DNA from: DATELY01 sp035276085
Lineage (GTDB): Bacteria; Pseudomonadota; Gammaproteobacteria; Steroidobacterales; Steroidobacteraceae
Assembly (NCBI GenBank): GCA_035276085.1
Contig: DATELY010000024.1
Coordinates: forward strand, 54,595 to 118,594
Length of the DNA stretch: 64,000 nt
Direction of reading: 5' to 3'
The notes under the pieces are model-generated. The model made no database searches and had not been told where the DNA came from. It saw nothing but the letters and a program-made list of their open reading frames with translations. A program made the translations under genes and the position numbers. This document shows, piece by piece, positions 45,328 to 52,972 of the stretch (position 1 is its first letter; every line of letters starts with the position of its first letter).

Positions 45328-45415
45328 GGGCGTGTGACCTGAGGCGTGTGACCTGCGGTAGAGTTCGGATGCGTCATAGCCGTTTTCCTCAGGTCGCAGG
45401 TCGCAGGCCCGTTCC
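45328..45415. repeat. Imperfect inverted repeat of GTGACCTGC-type words before hisC
   Basis: Words GTGACCTGAGGC and GTGACCTGC (about 45330-45355) face CCTCAGGTCGCAGGTCGCAGG (45387-45410). Same architecture as other gaps in this operon, with another word. Confidence 0.65.
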
Positions 45416-45419
45416 ACCA

Positions 45420-46553
45420 ATGTCTACATCGAAACCGCCGCGTGGTCCGTCCGCCACCACTGCCGTTCAATCCCTCGCTCCTTACATCCCCGGCAAACCG
45501 CTGGAAGAGCTCGAACGCGAGTACGGCATCACCGACAGCATCAAGCTGGCATCGAACGAGAATCCGCTCGGATGCGGAGCGCTCGCCCGCGCCGCGATGC
45601 AGCGTGCATTGGATGACGTGGGTTTGTACCCCGACGGCAGTGGCTTTCAATTGAAGCACGCGCTGGCCCATAAACACGGCTGCGATCCCGCCTGCATTAC
45701 CTTGGGCAACGGCTCCAATGATCTACTGGTGTTGTTGGCGGAAGCCTATCTCGAGCCAGGAGCCGAATCTGTTTACTCGCAGCATTGCTTCGCGATCTGG
45801 CCGATCGCTGTGCAGGCCACGGGGGCCGTTGGAAGAGCGGCGGCTGCAAAGGATTACGGCCACGATCCCGTGGCGATGCTCGGGTTGATCGGACCGCAGA
45901 CGCGCGTCGTCTACATCGCGAATCCGAACAACCCCACCGGAACGTGGCTGAGTGGAAGTGACCTCGAGCGCTTTTTCGCAGGCGTTCCGAGTCGTGTGCT
46001 GGTGGTGGTCGATGAGGCGTATATCGAGTACGTCACCGATGCCAGATACCAAACCGCCGAACAATGGCTGTCGCGATTTCCGAATCTCGTCGTGACCCGG
46101 ACATTCTCCAAGGCCTATGGCCTCGCGGGGCTGCGAGTGGGCTATGCACTGTCGACTCCTGCAGTGGCCGACATGCTCAATCGTGTGCGTGCGCCGTTCA
46201 ACGTCAACTCGGTCGGATTGGCGGCCGCTGCCGCAGCGCTGGAAGACGTGGCTCATCTACGCGCTACAGCGGCAATGAACACGAGTGGCATGCACCAGGT
46301 TCGTGAAGGGCTCGCCGCACTCGGGGTGCATTGCCTGCCGTCGCAATGCAATTTCGTGCTGGCGGATACGGGACGTCCGGCGGGAGCGGTGTACGAGGAC
46401 ATGCTCAGGCAAGGTGTCATCGTGCGACCGGTCGGCGGGTACGGACTGCCCCGGCATCTACGTATCACGATCGGCACGAAGGAGCAGAACACGCGTATGC
46501 TCACGGCCCTGGAGCGAGCGCTCTCCGCCCAACCGCCAACCGCCAACCGCTAA
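45420..46553 (+). CDS. hisC: Histidinol-phosphate / aromatic aminotransferase
   Basis: 377 residues. SLAPYIPGKPLEELEREYGITDSIKLASNENPLG, GNGSNDLLVLLAEAYLEPG, YIANPNNPTGTW and TFSKAYGLAGLRVGYAL (Schiff-base Lys in SKAYGLAG) define a class I/II HisC. In this operon position the homologue (HisC2) often also serves phenylalanine/tyrosine transamination, consistent with adjoining pheA and aroA. The last residues QPPTANR and the stop codon (46551-46553) are encoded by the 7-mer repeat, so the C-terminus is repeat-derived. Start ATG 45420. Confidence 0.93.
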   Translation: MSTSKPPRGPSATTAVQSLAPYIPGKPLEELEREYGITDSIKLASNENPLGCGALARAAMQRALDDVGLYPDGSGFQLKHALAHKHGCDPACITLGNGSNDLLVLLAEAYLEPGAESVYSQHCFAIWPIAVQATGAVGRAAAAKDYGHDPVAMLGLIGPQTRVVYIANPNNPTGTWLSGSDLERFFAGVPSRVLVVVDEAYIEYVTDARYQTAEQWLSRFPNLVVTRTFSKAYGLAGLRVGYALSTPAVADMLNRVRAPFNVNSVGLAAAAAALEDVAHLRATAAMNTSGMHQVREGLAALGVHCLPSQCNFVLADTGRPAGAVYEDMLRQGVIVRPVGGYGLPRHLRITIGTKEQNTRMLTALERALSAQPPTANR

Positions 46554-46562
46554 CCGCTTCTG
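46529..46562. repeat. Tandem 7-mer CCAACCG x4 (family 1) spanning hisC stop
   Basis: CCAACCG x3, CTAACCG, then CTTCTGT. Same word and right flank as 2628-2669. It occupies the hisC 3' end and the 14-bp gap to aroA. Confidence 0.9.
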
Positions 46563-46567
46563 TCCTG

Positions 46568-47881
46568 ATGTCCCGATACCTGGTCGAACCCGTTCCTTCT
46601 GTCGCCGGCGAGCTGCGCGTTCCAGGGGACAAGTCCATTTCGCATCGCGCCTTGATGCTGGGCGGCATCGCCGACGGTGTGACCGAAGTCAGCGGTTTTC
46701 TCGAAAGCGAAGATTGTCTGTCGACGATGCGCGCCATGCGGGCACTCGGTGTCGCGATCGAGCAAACCGGAGCGCAAGCCGTGCGTGTACGCGGTGTCGG
46801 GTTGCGTGGCTTGAAGCAGTCGGCTCATGTGCTCGACATGGGCAACTCCGGTACGGCGATGCGCCTGATGACCGGCTTGTTGTCGGGGCAATCCTTCGAC
46901 AGCGAATTGGTCGGCGACGCCTCCTTGATGAAGCGACCGATGGAGCGCGCCGCGGCCCCATTGCGCCTCATGGGTGCACAGATCGAAACGCAAGGGGGCA
47001 AACCGCCAGTGCGCGTCAAAGGCGGTGCGAAGCTGCGTGGCATGCGATACGAGCTGCCGGTGGCAAGCGCGCAGGTGAAGTCGGCTGTGCTGCTTGCGGG
47101 CCTCTATGCCGAGGGCGACACGACGGTCATCGAGCCGGCCGCGACGCGCGATCACACCGAGCGCATGTTGCTCGGCATGGGTTGTCAGCTCGAGGCCGCT
47201 CGCCGTCAGGTGACACTCGTTCCGCCGCAGCGCCTGCAGGCGTGCTCGTTCGAGGTCCCCGGCGATTTCTCCTCTTCTGCGTTCTTCATCGTGGCTGGCT
47301 GCATCGCGGCCCGTGAGGTGCTCACGATCCGCAATGTCGGCATCAATCCGACGCGCACCGGATTGCTGGACATCCTGGCGTTGATGGGCGCGGATCTGCG
47401 GCTCGTCAATCATCGAACCGCGGGCGCCGAACCGGTGGCCGATGTCGAAGTGCATCCCTGCGAGCTGCAAGGTGCCGTCATTCCGCAGCACCTGGTGCCG
47501 CTGGCGATCGATGAGTTTCCGGCCATTTTCGTTGCCGCCGCCTGTGCTCGCGGCGAGACCGTCGTGACCGGCGCGGAAGAACTGCGAGTGAAGGAAAGCG
47601 ACCGCATCCAGGTCATGGCCGATGGCCTGCACGCGTTGGGCGTCGAGGCCGAGGTGCTGCCCGATGGCATGCGGATCCAGGGCAGACCCGAGGGCCCCGT
47701 GTTCAATGGCGGCACGATCGACAGCGATGGCGATCATCGCATCGCCATGTCGTTCACGATCGCAAGCGCCCGCGCGGCTGCTCCCATCGAGATCCTCGAT
47801 GTGGCCAATGTCGCAACGTCATTCCCCGGCTTCGTTGCCGTGGCACAGCGCTGCGGGTTGCGAGTGCAGGAAAGGGCCTGA
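46568..47881 (+). CDS. aroA: 3-phosphoshikimate 1-carboxyvinyltransferase (EPSP synthase)
   Basis: 437 residues. GELRVPGDKSISHRALMLGGIADGVTEVSGFLESEDCLSTMRAMRALG, VLDMGNSGTAMRLMTGLLSG, and EELRVKESDRIQVMADGLHALGVEAE are the conserved PEP, shikimate-phosphate and RxKESDRI blocks. The GDKSISHR version of the first motif is shared with Bacillus-type enzymes. It makes EPSP from shikimate-3-phosphate and PEP. It begins 14 bp after hisC; the frame is open upstream through the end of hisC, but the ATG at 46568 starts the fold. Confidence 0.95.
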   Translation: MSRYLVEPVPSVAGELRVPGDKSISHRALMLGGIADGVTEVSGFLESEDCLSTMRAMRALGVAIEQTGAQAVRVRGVGLRGLKQSAHVLDMGNSGTAMRLMTGLLSGQSFDSELVGDASLMKRPMERAAAPLRLMGAQIETQGGKPPVRVKGGAKLRGMRYELPVASAQVKSAVLLAGLYAEGDTTVIEPAATRDHTERMLLGMGCQLEAARRQVTLVPPQRLQACSFEVPGDFSSSAFFIVAGCIAAREVLTIRNVGINPTRTGLLDILALMGADLRLVNHRTAGAEPVADVEVHPCELQGAVIPQHLVPLAIDEFPAIFVAAACARGETVVTGAEELRVKESDRIQVMADGLHALGVEAEVLPDGMRIQGRPEGPVFNGGTIDSDGDHRIAMSFTIASARAAAPIEILDVANVATSFPGFVAVAQRCGLRVQERA

Positions 47882-47885
47882 CTGT

Positions 47886-48569
47886 TTGGCTGCCCCGATT
47901 CTCACCATCGACGGACCGAGCGGCTCAGGCAAAGGAACGATTTCCCGACGGGTGGCGTCGGTGCTCGGCTGGCACCTGCTGGACAGCGGCGCCCTCTATC
48001 GCTTGGTCGCCCATGCCGGCTCGCAGGCCGGGCTTCCTCCGGACGACGAGGCCGGCCATGCAGCCCTTGCTGCCAAGCTCGACATCGTCTTCGCGATGGA
48101 CGAACGGGGTGAGGAACAGATCTGGCTCGGCGGGAGCGAAGTCAGCACCGCGATCCGAACTGAAACGGCGGGTGAAGGCGCCTCCCGCGTGGCGGTCATG
48201 CCCTCAGTGCGGGCGGCCCTGGTTGAGCGTCAGCGAGCATTCGCCCGGGCGCCGGGACTGGTGGCCGACGGACGCGACATGGGGACCGTCATTTTCCCTG
48301 CCGCGGAGCTCAAAATCTTCCTTACGGCATCTGCTGATGAACGTGCCAGACGCCGCTATAAGCAGTTGAAGGATAAGGGCATGGGTGTTAGCCTTGCCGC
48401 CCTTTCGCTGGAGATCGCCGAGCGCGATCGGCGTGATTCAACTCGACCGGTCTCTCCGCTCAAGCCAGCCGCTGATGCCGTGCTCGTGGACTCCACTTCC
48501 ATGACCATCGACGCGGTGGTCGAGCAGGTGCTGGCGCTGGCCCGCTCGCGTTGGCCCCAGGTTCAATAG
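47886..48569 (+). CDS. cmk: Cytidylate kinase
   Basis: 227 residues. PILTIDGPSGSGKGTISRRVASVLGWHLLDSGALYRLVA is the P-loop and CMP-binding start; GLVADGRDMGTVIFPAAELKIFLTASADERARRRYKQLKDKG is the lid region; and ERDRRDSTRPVSPLKPAADAVLVDSTSMTIDAVVEQVL closes. It phosphorylates CMP and dCMP. The only start that gives the full P-loop strand is TTG at 47886, 4 bp after the aroA stop, with AGGAAAGG about ten bases upstream. aroA-cmk-rpsA order is conserved. Confidence 0.94.
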   Translation: MAAPILTIDGPSGSGKGTISRRVASVLGWHLLDSGALYRLVAHAGSQAGLPPDDEAGHAALAAKLDIVFAMDERGEEQIWLGGSEVSTAIRTETAGEGASRVAVMPSVRAALVERQRAFARAPGLVADGRDMGTVIFPAAELKIFLTASADERARRRYKQLKDKGMGVSLAALSLEIAERDRRDSTRPVSPLKPAADAVLVDSTSMTIDAVVEQVLALARSRWPQVQ

Positions 48570-48735
48570 CTGGTCGCCGCGGTTCAAGTTCTCCACGATC
48601 GATCGAACGTTCGCACCGAGGCAGGCATGCCCGGTAGCTGCATTGGTGTCGCGCCGGATGCGCGGCTTTTCACAACAACCCCTGGCAACCAGGATGGTGC
48701 TTGGGACAACGGGTCGATTGGCCCGGGAAGTACGC

Positions 48736-50415
48736 ATGTCAGAAAGTTTTGCGCAAATGCTCGAAGAAAGCCTGGGCTCACAAAAGTTCAAGCCCGGCTC
48801 CATCCTCATGGGTCGCATCGTGGACATCGGTCCGGATGTGGTCCTCGTCAACGCCGGCCTGAAGAGCGAAGCGGTCATCCCGCTGGAGCAATTCAAGAAC
48901 GAACGCGGCGAAGTCGAAGTGAGCGTCGGTGACGACGTCGAAGTCGCACTGGACAGCGTCGAGGATGGCTCTGGCGAAACCCGCCTCTCCCGCGAGAAGG
49001 CCAAGCGTGCCCGCACCTGGTCGCGTCTCGAGCAGGCGTTCGAGAAGCAGGAAATCGTCAAGGGCATCATCAATGGCCGCGTGAAGGGCGGCTTCACCGT
49101 CGAGATCGACTTCGTCCGCGCGTTCCTCCCCGGTTCGCTCGTTGACGTGCGCCCCGTGCGCGATCCGTCGTACCTCGAAGGCAAGGTGCTCGAATTCAAG
49201 GTCATCAAGCTCGACCAGAAGCGCAACAACGTCGTGGTGTCGCGCCGCGCCGTCGTCGAGCAGGAATACAGCGCCGAGCGCACCGAGCTGCTCGAGAAGC
49301 TGCAGGAAGGCGTCGTCGTCAAGGGGACGGTCAAGAACCTCACCGATTACGGTGCGTTCGTGGACCTGGGCGGCATCGACGGTCTGTTGCACATCACTGA
49401 CATGGCGTGGAAGCGCGTCAAGCATCCGTCGGAAGTCGTGAACGTGGGCGACGAGATCGACGTGCGCATCCTCAAGTTCGATCGCGAGCGTCAGCGTGTG
49501 TCGCTCGGCATCAAGCAGCTGGGCAACGATCCGTGGCAGCAGATCGGCCGTCGTTATCCGACGGGCACGCGTCTGTTCGGTAAGGTCACGAATATTGCCG
49601 ATTACGGCTGCTTCGTCGAAATCGAAGAAGGCGTGGAAGGTCTGGTGCACGTGTCCGAAATGGATTGGACGAACAAGAACGTCAATCCCTCGAAGGTCGT
49701 GCACATCGGTCAGGAAACCGAAGTCATGGTGCTCGACATCGACGAGGAGCGCCGTCGTATTTCGTTAGGCATCAAGCAGTGCAAGGCGAATCCGTGGAAG
49801 GAGTTCTCGGATAGCTACAACCGCGGCGATCGCGTGAGCGGCCAGATCAAGTCCATCACCGACTTCGGCATCTTCATCGGCCTGGCCGGTGGCATCGACG
49901 GTCTCGTGCATCTGTCCGACATTTCCTGGGACGTGCCTGGCGAAGAAGCCGTGCGCAATTACCAGAAGGGTCAGACGCTCGAAGCGATGGTCCTGTCCAT
50001 CGATCCGGAGCGCGAGCGCATTTCGCTCGGCATCAAGCAGCTGGCGAAGGATCCGTTCTCGACCTGGATCGCCGAGCACCCGAAGGGCACGATCGTCAAC
50101 GGCAAGGTGCGCGAGGTGGACGCCAAAGGCGCCATCATCGATCTGGGGGGCGGCGTCGAAGGCCACTTGCGTGCGTCCGAGCTGTCGCGTGACCGCGTGG
50201 AAGACGCGCGCACGATCCTCAAGGTCGATGACGACGTCGAAGCCAAGTTCACGGGCGTCGACCGCAAGGGCCGCACGATCGCACTGTCGATCAAGGCCAA
50301 GGAAATGCACGAAGAAGCCGAAGCAATGCAAAGCTATCGCACGGGCGACTCCTCCAGCGGCACGAGCCTGGGCGATCTGTTGAAGGAGCACATCGGAGGC
50401 CAGGACGGCGACTGA
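48736..50415 (+). CDS. rpsA: 30S ribosomal protein S1
   Basis: 559 residues, with six S1 domains (for example GRIVDIGPDVVLVNAGLKSEAVIPL; GTVKNLTDYGAFVDLGGIDGLLHITDMAWKRVKHPSEVV; GKVTNIADYGCFVEIEEGVEGLVHVSEMDW; GQIKSITDFGIFIGLAGGIDGLVHLSDISW; GKVREVDAKGAIIDLGGGVEGHLRASELSR). S1 unfolds mRNA leaders on the 30S subunit. MSESFAQMLEESL is the family N-terminus, so the ATG at 48736 is chosen over an open frame from 48643. The 166-nt leader has no strong promoter; S1 autoregulates through its leader in E. coli. Confidence 0.97.
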   Translation: MSESFAQMLEESLGSQKFKPGSILMGRIVDIGPDVVLVNAGLKSEAVIPLEQFKNERGEVEVSVGDDVEVALDSVEDGSGETRLSREKAKRARTWSRLEQAFEKQEIVKGIINGRVKGGFTVEIDFVRAFLPGSLVDVRPVRDPSYLEGKVLEFKVIKLDQKRNNVVVSRRAVVEQEYSAERTELLEKLQEGVVVKGTVKNLTDYGAFVDLGGIDGLLHITDMAWKRVKHPSEVVNVGDEIDVRILKFDRERQRVSLGIKQLGNDPWQQIGRRYPTGTRLFGKVTNIADYGCFVEIEEGVEGLVHVSEMDWTNKNVNPSKVVHIGQETEVMVLDIDEERRRISLGIKQCKANPWKEFSDSYNRGDRVSGQIKSITDFGIFIGLAGGIDGLVHLSDISWDVPGEEAVRNYQKGQTLEAMVLSIDPERERISLGIKQLAKDPFSTWIAEHPKGTIVNGKVREVDAKGAIIDLGGGVEGHLRASELSRDRVEDARTILKVDDDVEAKFTGVDRKGRTIALSIKAKEMHEEAEAMQSYRTGDSSSGTSLGDLLKEHIGGQDGD

Positions 50416-50420
50416 TAGAT

Positions 50421-50512
50421 CAGGCTGTGGGCTGTAGGCTATAGGCTGTAGGTCAGAACGAAAACGGGTTTTCATTCTGGCTACAGCCTACGGTCTACAG
50501 CCTACAGTCCAA
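50421..50512. repeat. Imperfect 40-bp inverted repeat of GGCTGTA words, rpsA-ihfB gap (family 3)
   Basis: Arm 1 is (GGCTGTG/GGCTGTA/GGCTATA/GGCTGTA) near 50423-50452; arm 2 is (CTACAGC/CTACGGT/CTACAGC/CTACAGT) near 50480-50509. Loop-side sequences TCAGAACGAAAA and TTTTCATTCTGG also pair, so the stem reaches about 40 bp with roughly one mismatch in five. Confidence 0.85.
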
Positions 50513-50532
50513 CAAGAAGAACGGGCCCGCGC

Positions 50533-50835
50533 ATGACCAAGTCGGAACTGATCGAACTCATCGCTGCCAAGCAAAAACATCTGCCGGCCAAGGACGTCGA
50601 GCTCGCGGTCAAGCAGATTCTGGAAATCATGAGCGATGCACTCGCCCAAGGTGAGCGCATCGAGATCCGCGGCTTCGGCAGTTTTTCACTTCATTTCCGC
50701 CCGCCGCGGCAGGGTCGCAATCCCAAGACAGGGGAAACCGTCGCGCTCTCCGGCAAGTACGTGCCGCATTTCAAGCCCGGAAAGGATTTGCGCGAGCGTG
50801 TGGATGCGGGCGCGGATCTGCCGATTCGGGATTGA
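50533..50835 (+). CDS. ihfB: Integration host factor subunit beta
   Basis: 100 residues. MTKSELIELIAAKQKHLPAKDVELAVKQILEIMSDALAQGERIEIRGFGSFSLHFRPPRQGRNPKTGETVALSGKYVPHFKPGKDLRERV is a complete DNABII protein with the RNPKTGE arm and intercalating Pro; position after rpsA and the HFKPGK ending identify IhfB rather than HU. It bends DNA with IhfA. Confidence 0.96.
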   Translation: MTKSELIELIAAKQKHLPAKDVELAVKQILEIMSDALAQGERIEIRGFGSFSLHFRPPRQGRNPKTGETVALSGKYVPHFKPGKDLRERVDAGADLPIRD

Positions 50836-50843
50836 GTTGGAGA

Positions 50844-50920
50844 GAGGCGGTTAGCGGTTGGCGGTTAGCGATTGGTCAGAAGGGCGCTGCCGCGCGTTTG
50901 CGCCAACCGCCAACCGCTTC
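50844..50920. repeat. Inverted repeat of 7-mer words, ihfB-lapA gap (family 1)
   Basis: GAGGCGGTTAGCGGTTGGCG (50844-50863) faces CGCCAACCGCCAACCGCTTC (50901-50920) with 18 of 20 pairs. A further GGTTAGCGATTGG follows arm 1. Confidence 0.88.
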
Positions 50921-50953
50921 CTTCCGACCAGCCATCCTCGTATCTTCGTGGTC

Positions 50954-51253
50954 ATGCGCGTGTTGTTCTCACTGTCTCTCATTGCGGCGGCTTTCCTGGC
51001 GCTGTTGATCACTGCACTCAATCCGGATCCGGTCGCACTGGAGCTGGCTGTCGTGCAGTTCAATGCGCCGCTGGGTTTCGCCCTCGTTGTCGTCTTCGTT
51101 CTGGGCCTGCTCGCCGGCATGTTGTGGCGCGTGCGATGGGTGGCGGAGTTGCTGGGCGAGCGGGGGCGTTTGCGTCGTGCGCTGCGGCTCGCGGAATCCC
51201 GTGCCCGGGAGAACGCCGTCGTGAGTGAGGAGCGATCCGAGCAAGGCGCCTGA
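50954..51253 (+). CDS. lapA: LapA-domain (DUF1049) inner membrane protein
   Basis: 99 residues. VLFSLSLIAAAFLALLITALNPDPVALELAVVQFNAPLGFALVVVFVLGLLAGML shows the two helices and the NxxPVxLxL block of LapA (YciS). In E. coli lapA-lapB regulate LpxC and LPS assembly. The rpsA-ihfB-lapA order matches, but lapB does not follow here; a ComEA-like gene does. Start ATG 50954; an open frame upstream is repeat sequence. Confidence 0.85.
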   Translation: MRVLFSLSLIAAAFLALLITALNPDPVALELAVVQFNAPLGFALVVVFVLGLLAGMLWRVRWVAELLGERGRLRRALRLAESRARENAVVSEERSEQGA

Positions 51254-51378
51254 GGTCGGCATTTCTGTTCGAAATCGCCGGCAATCCAGCTGGCGCCGGC
51301 GTATGCGCTGCGCGAGGATGCGATCGCTGCGGCGGTAGCGCCGCAAGGAAGCACCTCATTCGTTCAAGGAGAACGCGC

Positions 51379-51693
51379 ATGTCTGCCTCAACTCGACTCC
51401 CCCTCATTTCTCGTCGCGCCCTGCAGGCGCTCATCGTCAGCCTCGTCCCCGTCTTTGCGTGGGCCGGCCCCGTCGACATCAACAAAGCGGATGCAACGAC
51501 CATCGCCAAAGAGCTCGATGGCATCGGCAAGTCCCGCGCTGAAGCAATCGTTGCCTATCGCGAGAAGAATGGCGCGTTCAAGAGCGTCAGCGATCTGCTC
51601 AAGGTGAAGGGCATCGGCCAGAAGGTTCTGGAACAGAACCGCACCAACATCCGTCTCGAGGGTGGCGCCGACGTGTCGAAGAAGGCCAGCTGA
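51379..51693 (+). CDS. ComEA-like helix-hairpin-helix secreted protein
   Basis: 104 residues. A signal peptide (ALQALIVSLVPVFAWAG) precedes VDINKADATTIAKELDGIGKSRAEAIVAYREKNGAFKSVSDLLKVKGIGQKVLEQNRTNI, which is the ComEA HhH repeat found in DNA-uptake proteins. The single-domain secreted form is widespread in Gammaproteobacteria and its role in DNA binding in the periplasm is inferred. AAGGAG lies 7 bp before the ATG. Confidence 0.9.
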   Translation: MSASTRLPLISRRALQALIVSLVPVFAWAGPVDINKADATTIAKELDGIGKSRAEAIVAYREKNGAFKSVSDLLKVKGIGQKVLEQNRTNIRLEGGADVSKKAS

Positions 51694-51713
51694 TCGATCG
51701 ACCTTCCGTGCAG

Positions 51714-51748
51714 CAGGCCGCGATGCTCTCCGGTGGCGTCGCGGCCTG
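51714..51748. repeat. 10-bp inverted repeat downstream of ComEA-like gene
   Basis: CAGGCCGCGA (51714-51723) and TCGCGGCCTG (51739-51748), 15-nt loop; stable hairpin without T-tract. Confidence 0.6.
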
Positions 51749-51867
51749 TCGCCGTTCACACACGCCGGTGGGCAACGCATGAATCTCGTCACATCTTGAT
51801 CGCACGCGGGAACGGCGACGGCGGATGGCTGCGTTATGATCCCGTCCATAACTGTGGAGGGATCTGA

Positions 51868-52758
51868 GTGAGCCAGACGAGTGAGATTCGAACCGCCGTG
51901 TTTCCGGTTGCGGGCCGCGGGACCCGCTTTCTGCCGGCGACGAAGGCCAGCCCCAAGGAAATGCTACCGATCGTCGATAAACCGCTGATTCAGTACGCAG
52001 CGGAAGAGGCGCTCGCAGCGGGTGCGCGCAAATTGGTATTCATCACAGGCAGCTCGAAGCGCGCGATCGAAGACCACTTCGACACGGATCTCGAGCTGGA
52101 AGAGGCGCTCGAAGCGCAGGGCAAGATGGACCTCTTGCAAGCCTTGAAGGACATCGTGCCGTCATGGGCGAGCTGCATCTATATCCGTCAGCCCTCGCCA
52201 CTGGGACTGGGTCATGCCGTTTTATGCGCGCGACCGGTGGTAGGCAATGAGCCGTTCATGATCCATCTTGCTGATGATTTGATCGACGCACCCACGCCGT
52301 GCCTGCGCCAGATGGCCACCGTGTTCGCGGAACAGGGCGGCCACAGCGTGCTCGGTGTGGAAACGGTGCCGCAAAGCGAAACCGACAAATACGGCATCGT
52401 GGCGACCCATGAGGCGAACGGCCGCGTGAGTCGCGTGAAGCAGATCGTCGAAAAGCCACGTCCGCAGAATGCACCGTCGACGTTGGCGGTAGTCGGTCGT
52501 TACGTACTTTCACCTCGCATCTTCGACAAGCTCGAACACACGGGTCGTGGTGCGGGTGGAGAAATTCAGCTGACGGATGCGATTGCGGACCTGCTTGCGG
52601 ATGAGCCTGTCTACGCCTACGAGTTCGAAGGCCGTCGTTACGACTGCGGCAGCAAGTTGGGATACTTGCAGGCGACGGTCGAATTCGCGCTCAAGCACGA
52701 ACAGCTGGGCGAGAGGTTTCGCGCCTACCTCAGTGAGTTGACGAGCAAGAAGAACTGA
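51868..52758 (+). CDS. galU: UTP-glucose-1-phosphate uridylyltransferase
   Basis: 296 residues. RTAVFPVAGRGTRFLPATKASPKEMLPIVDKPLIQYAAEEALAAGARKLVFITG is the nucleotidyltransferase signature; PLGLGHAVLCARPVVGNEPFMIHLADDLID and DKYGIVA, EKP and RYDCGSKLGYLQATVEF follow. It makes UDP-glucose for surface polysaccharides. GTG start with GGAGGG eight bases upstream; TATGAT at 51835-51840 is a possible -10. A strong terminator follows. Confidence 0.95.
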   Translation: MSQTSEIRTAVFPVAGRGTRFLPATKASPKEMLPIVDKPLIQYAAEEALAAGARKLVFITGSSKRAIEDHFDTDLELEEALEAQGKMDLLQALKDIVPSWASCIYIRQPSPLGLGHAVLCARPVVGNEPFMIHLADDLIDAPTPCLRQMATVFAEQGGHSVLGVETVPQSETDKYGIVATHEANGRVSRVKQIVEKPRPQNAPSTLAVVGRYVLSPRIFDKLEHTGRGAGGEIQLTDAIADLLADEPVYAYEFEGRRYDCGSKLGYLQATVEFALKHEQLGERFRAYLSELTSKKN

Positions 52759-52806
52759 TCAGCTTGTCTGCGTGCCGGTTGAGCAGGCGCGCGCTCGGGC
52801 GATTCG

Positions 52807-52833
52807 AATGCCGCGCTTGCGCGGCATTTTTTT
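52807..52833 (+). terminator. Intrinsic terminator after galU
   Basis: AATGCCGC, loop GCTT, GCGCGGCATT followed by a run of T (7 T from the stem end). Confidence 0.9.
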
Positions 52834-52972
52834 CAGCCGATCGGCGGTCTGAATGAAGAGCGCGCCACAGTGATGTAGGTCAAAAGCCGTCACATCGAGT
52901 AGGGGTTTGCTGGGACAGCTGCGGAAATCGACGTGGCTATACTCGCCGACAACGGAAGTCCCGGGTGCGCGA

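Noticed and set aside
48643..48735. 31-residue N-terminal extension of ribosomal protein S1
   Set aside because: The family N-terminus MSESFAQ begins at 48736; the upstream frame is leader sequence.
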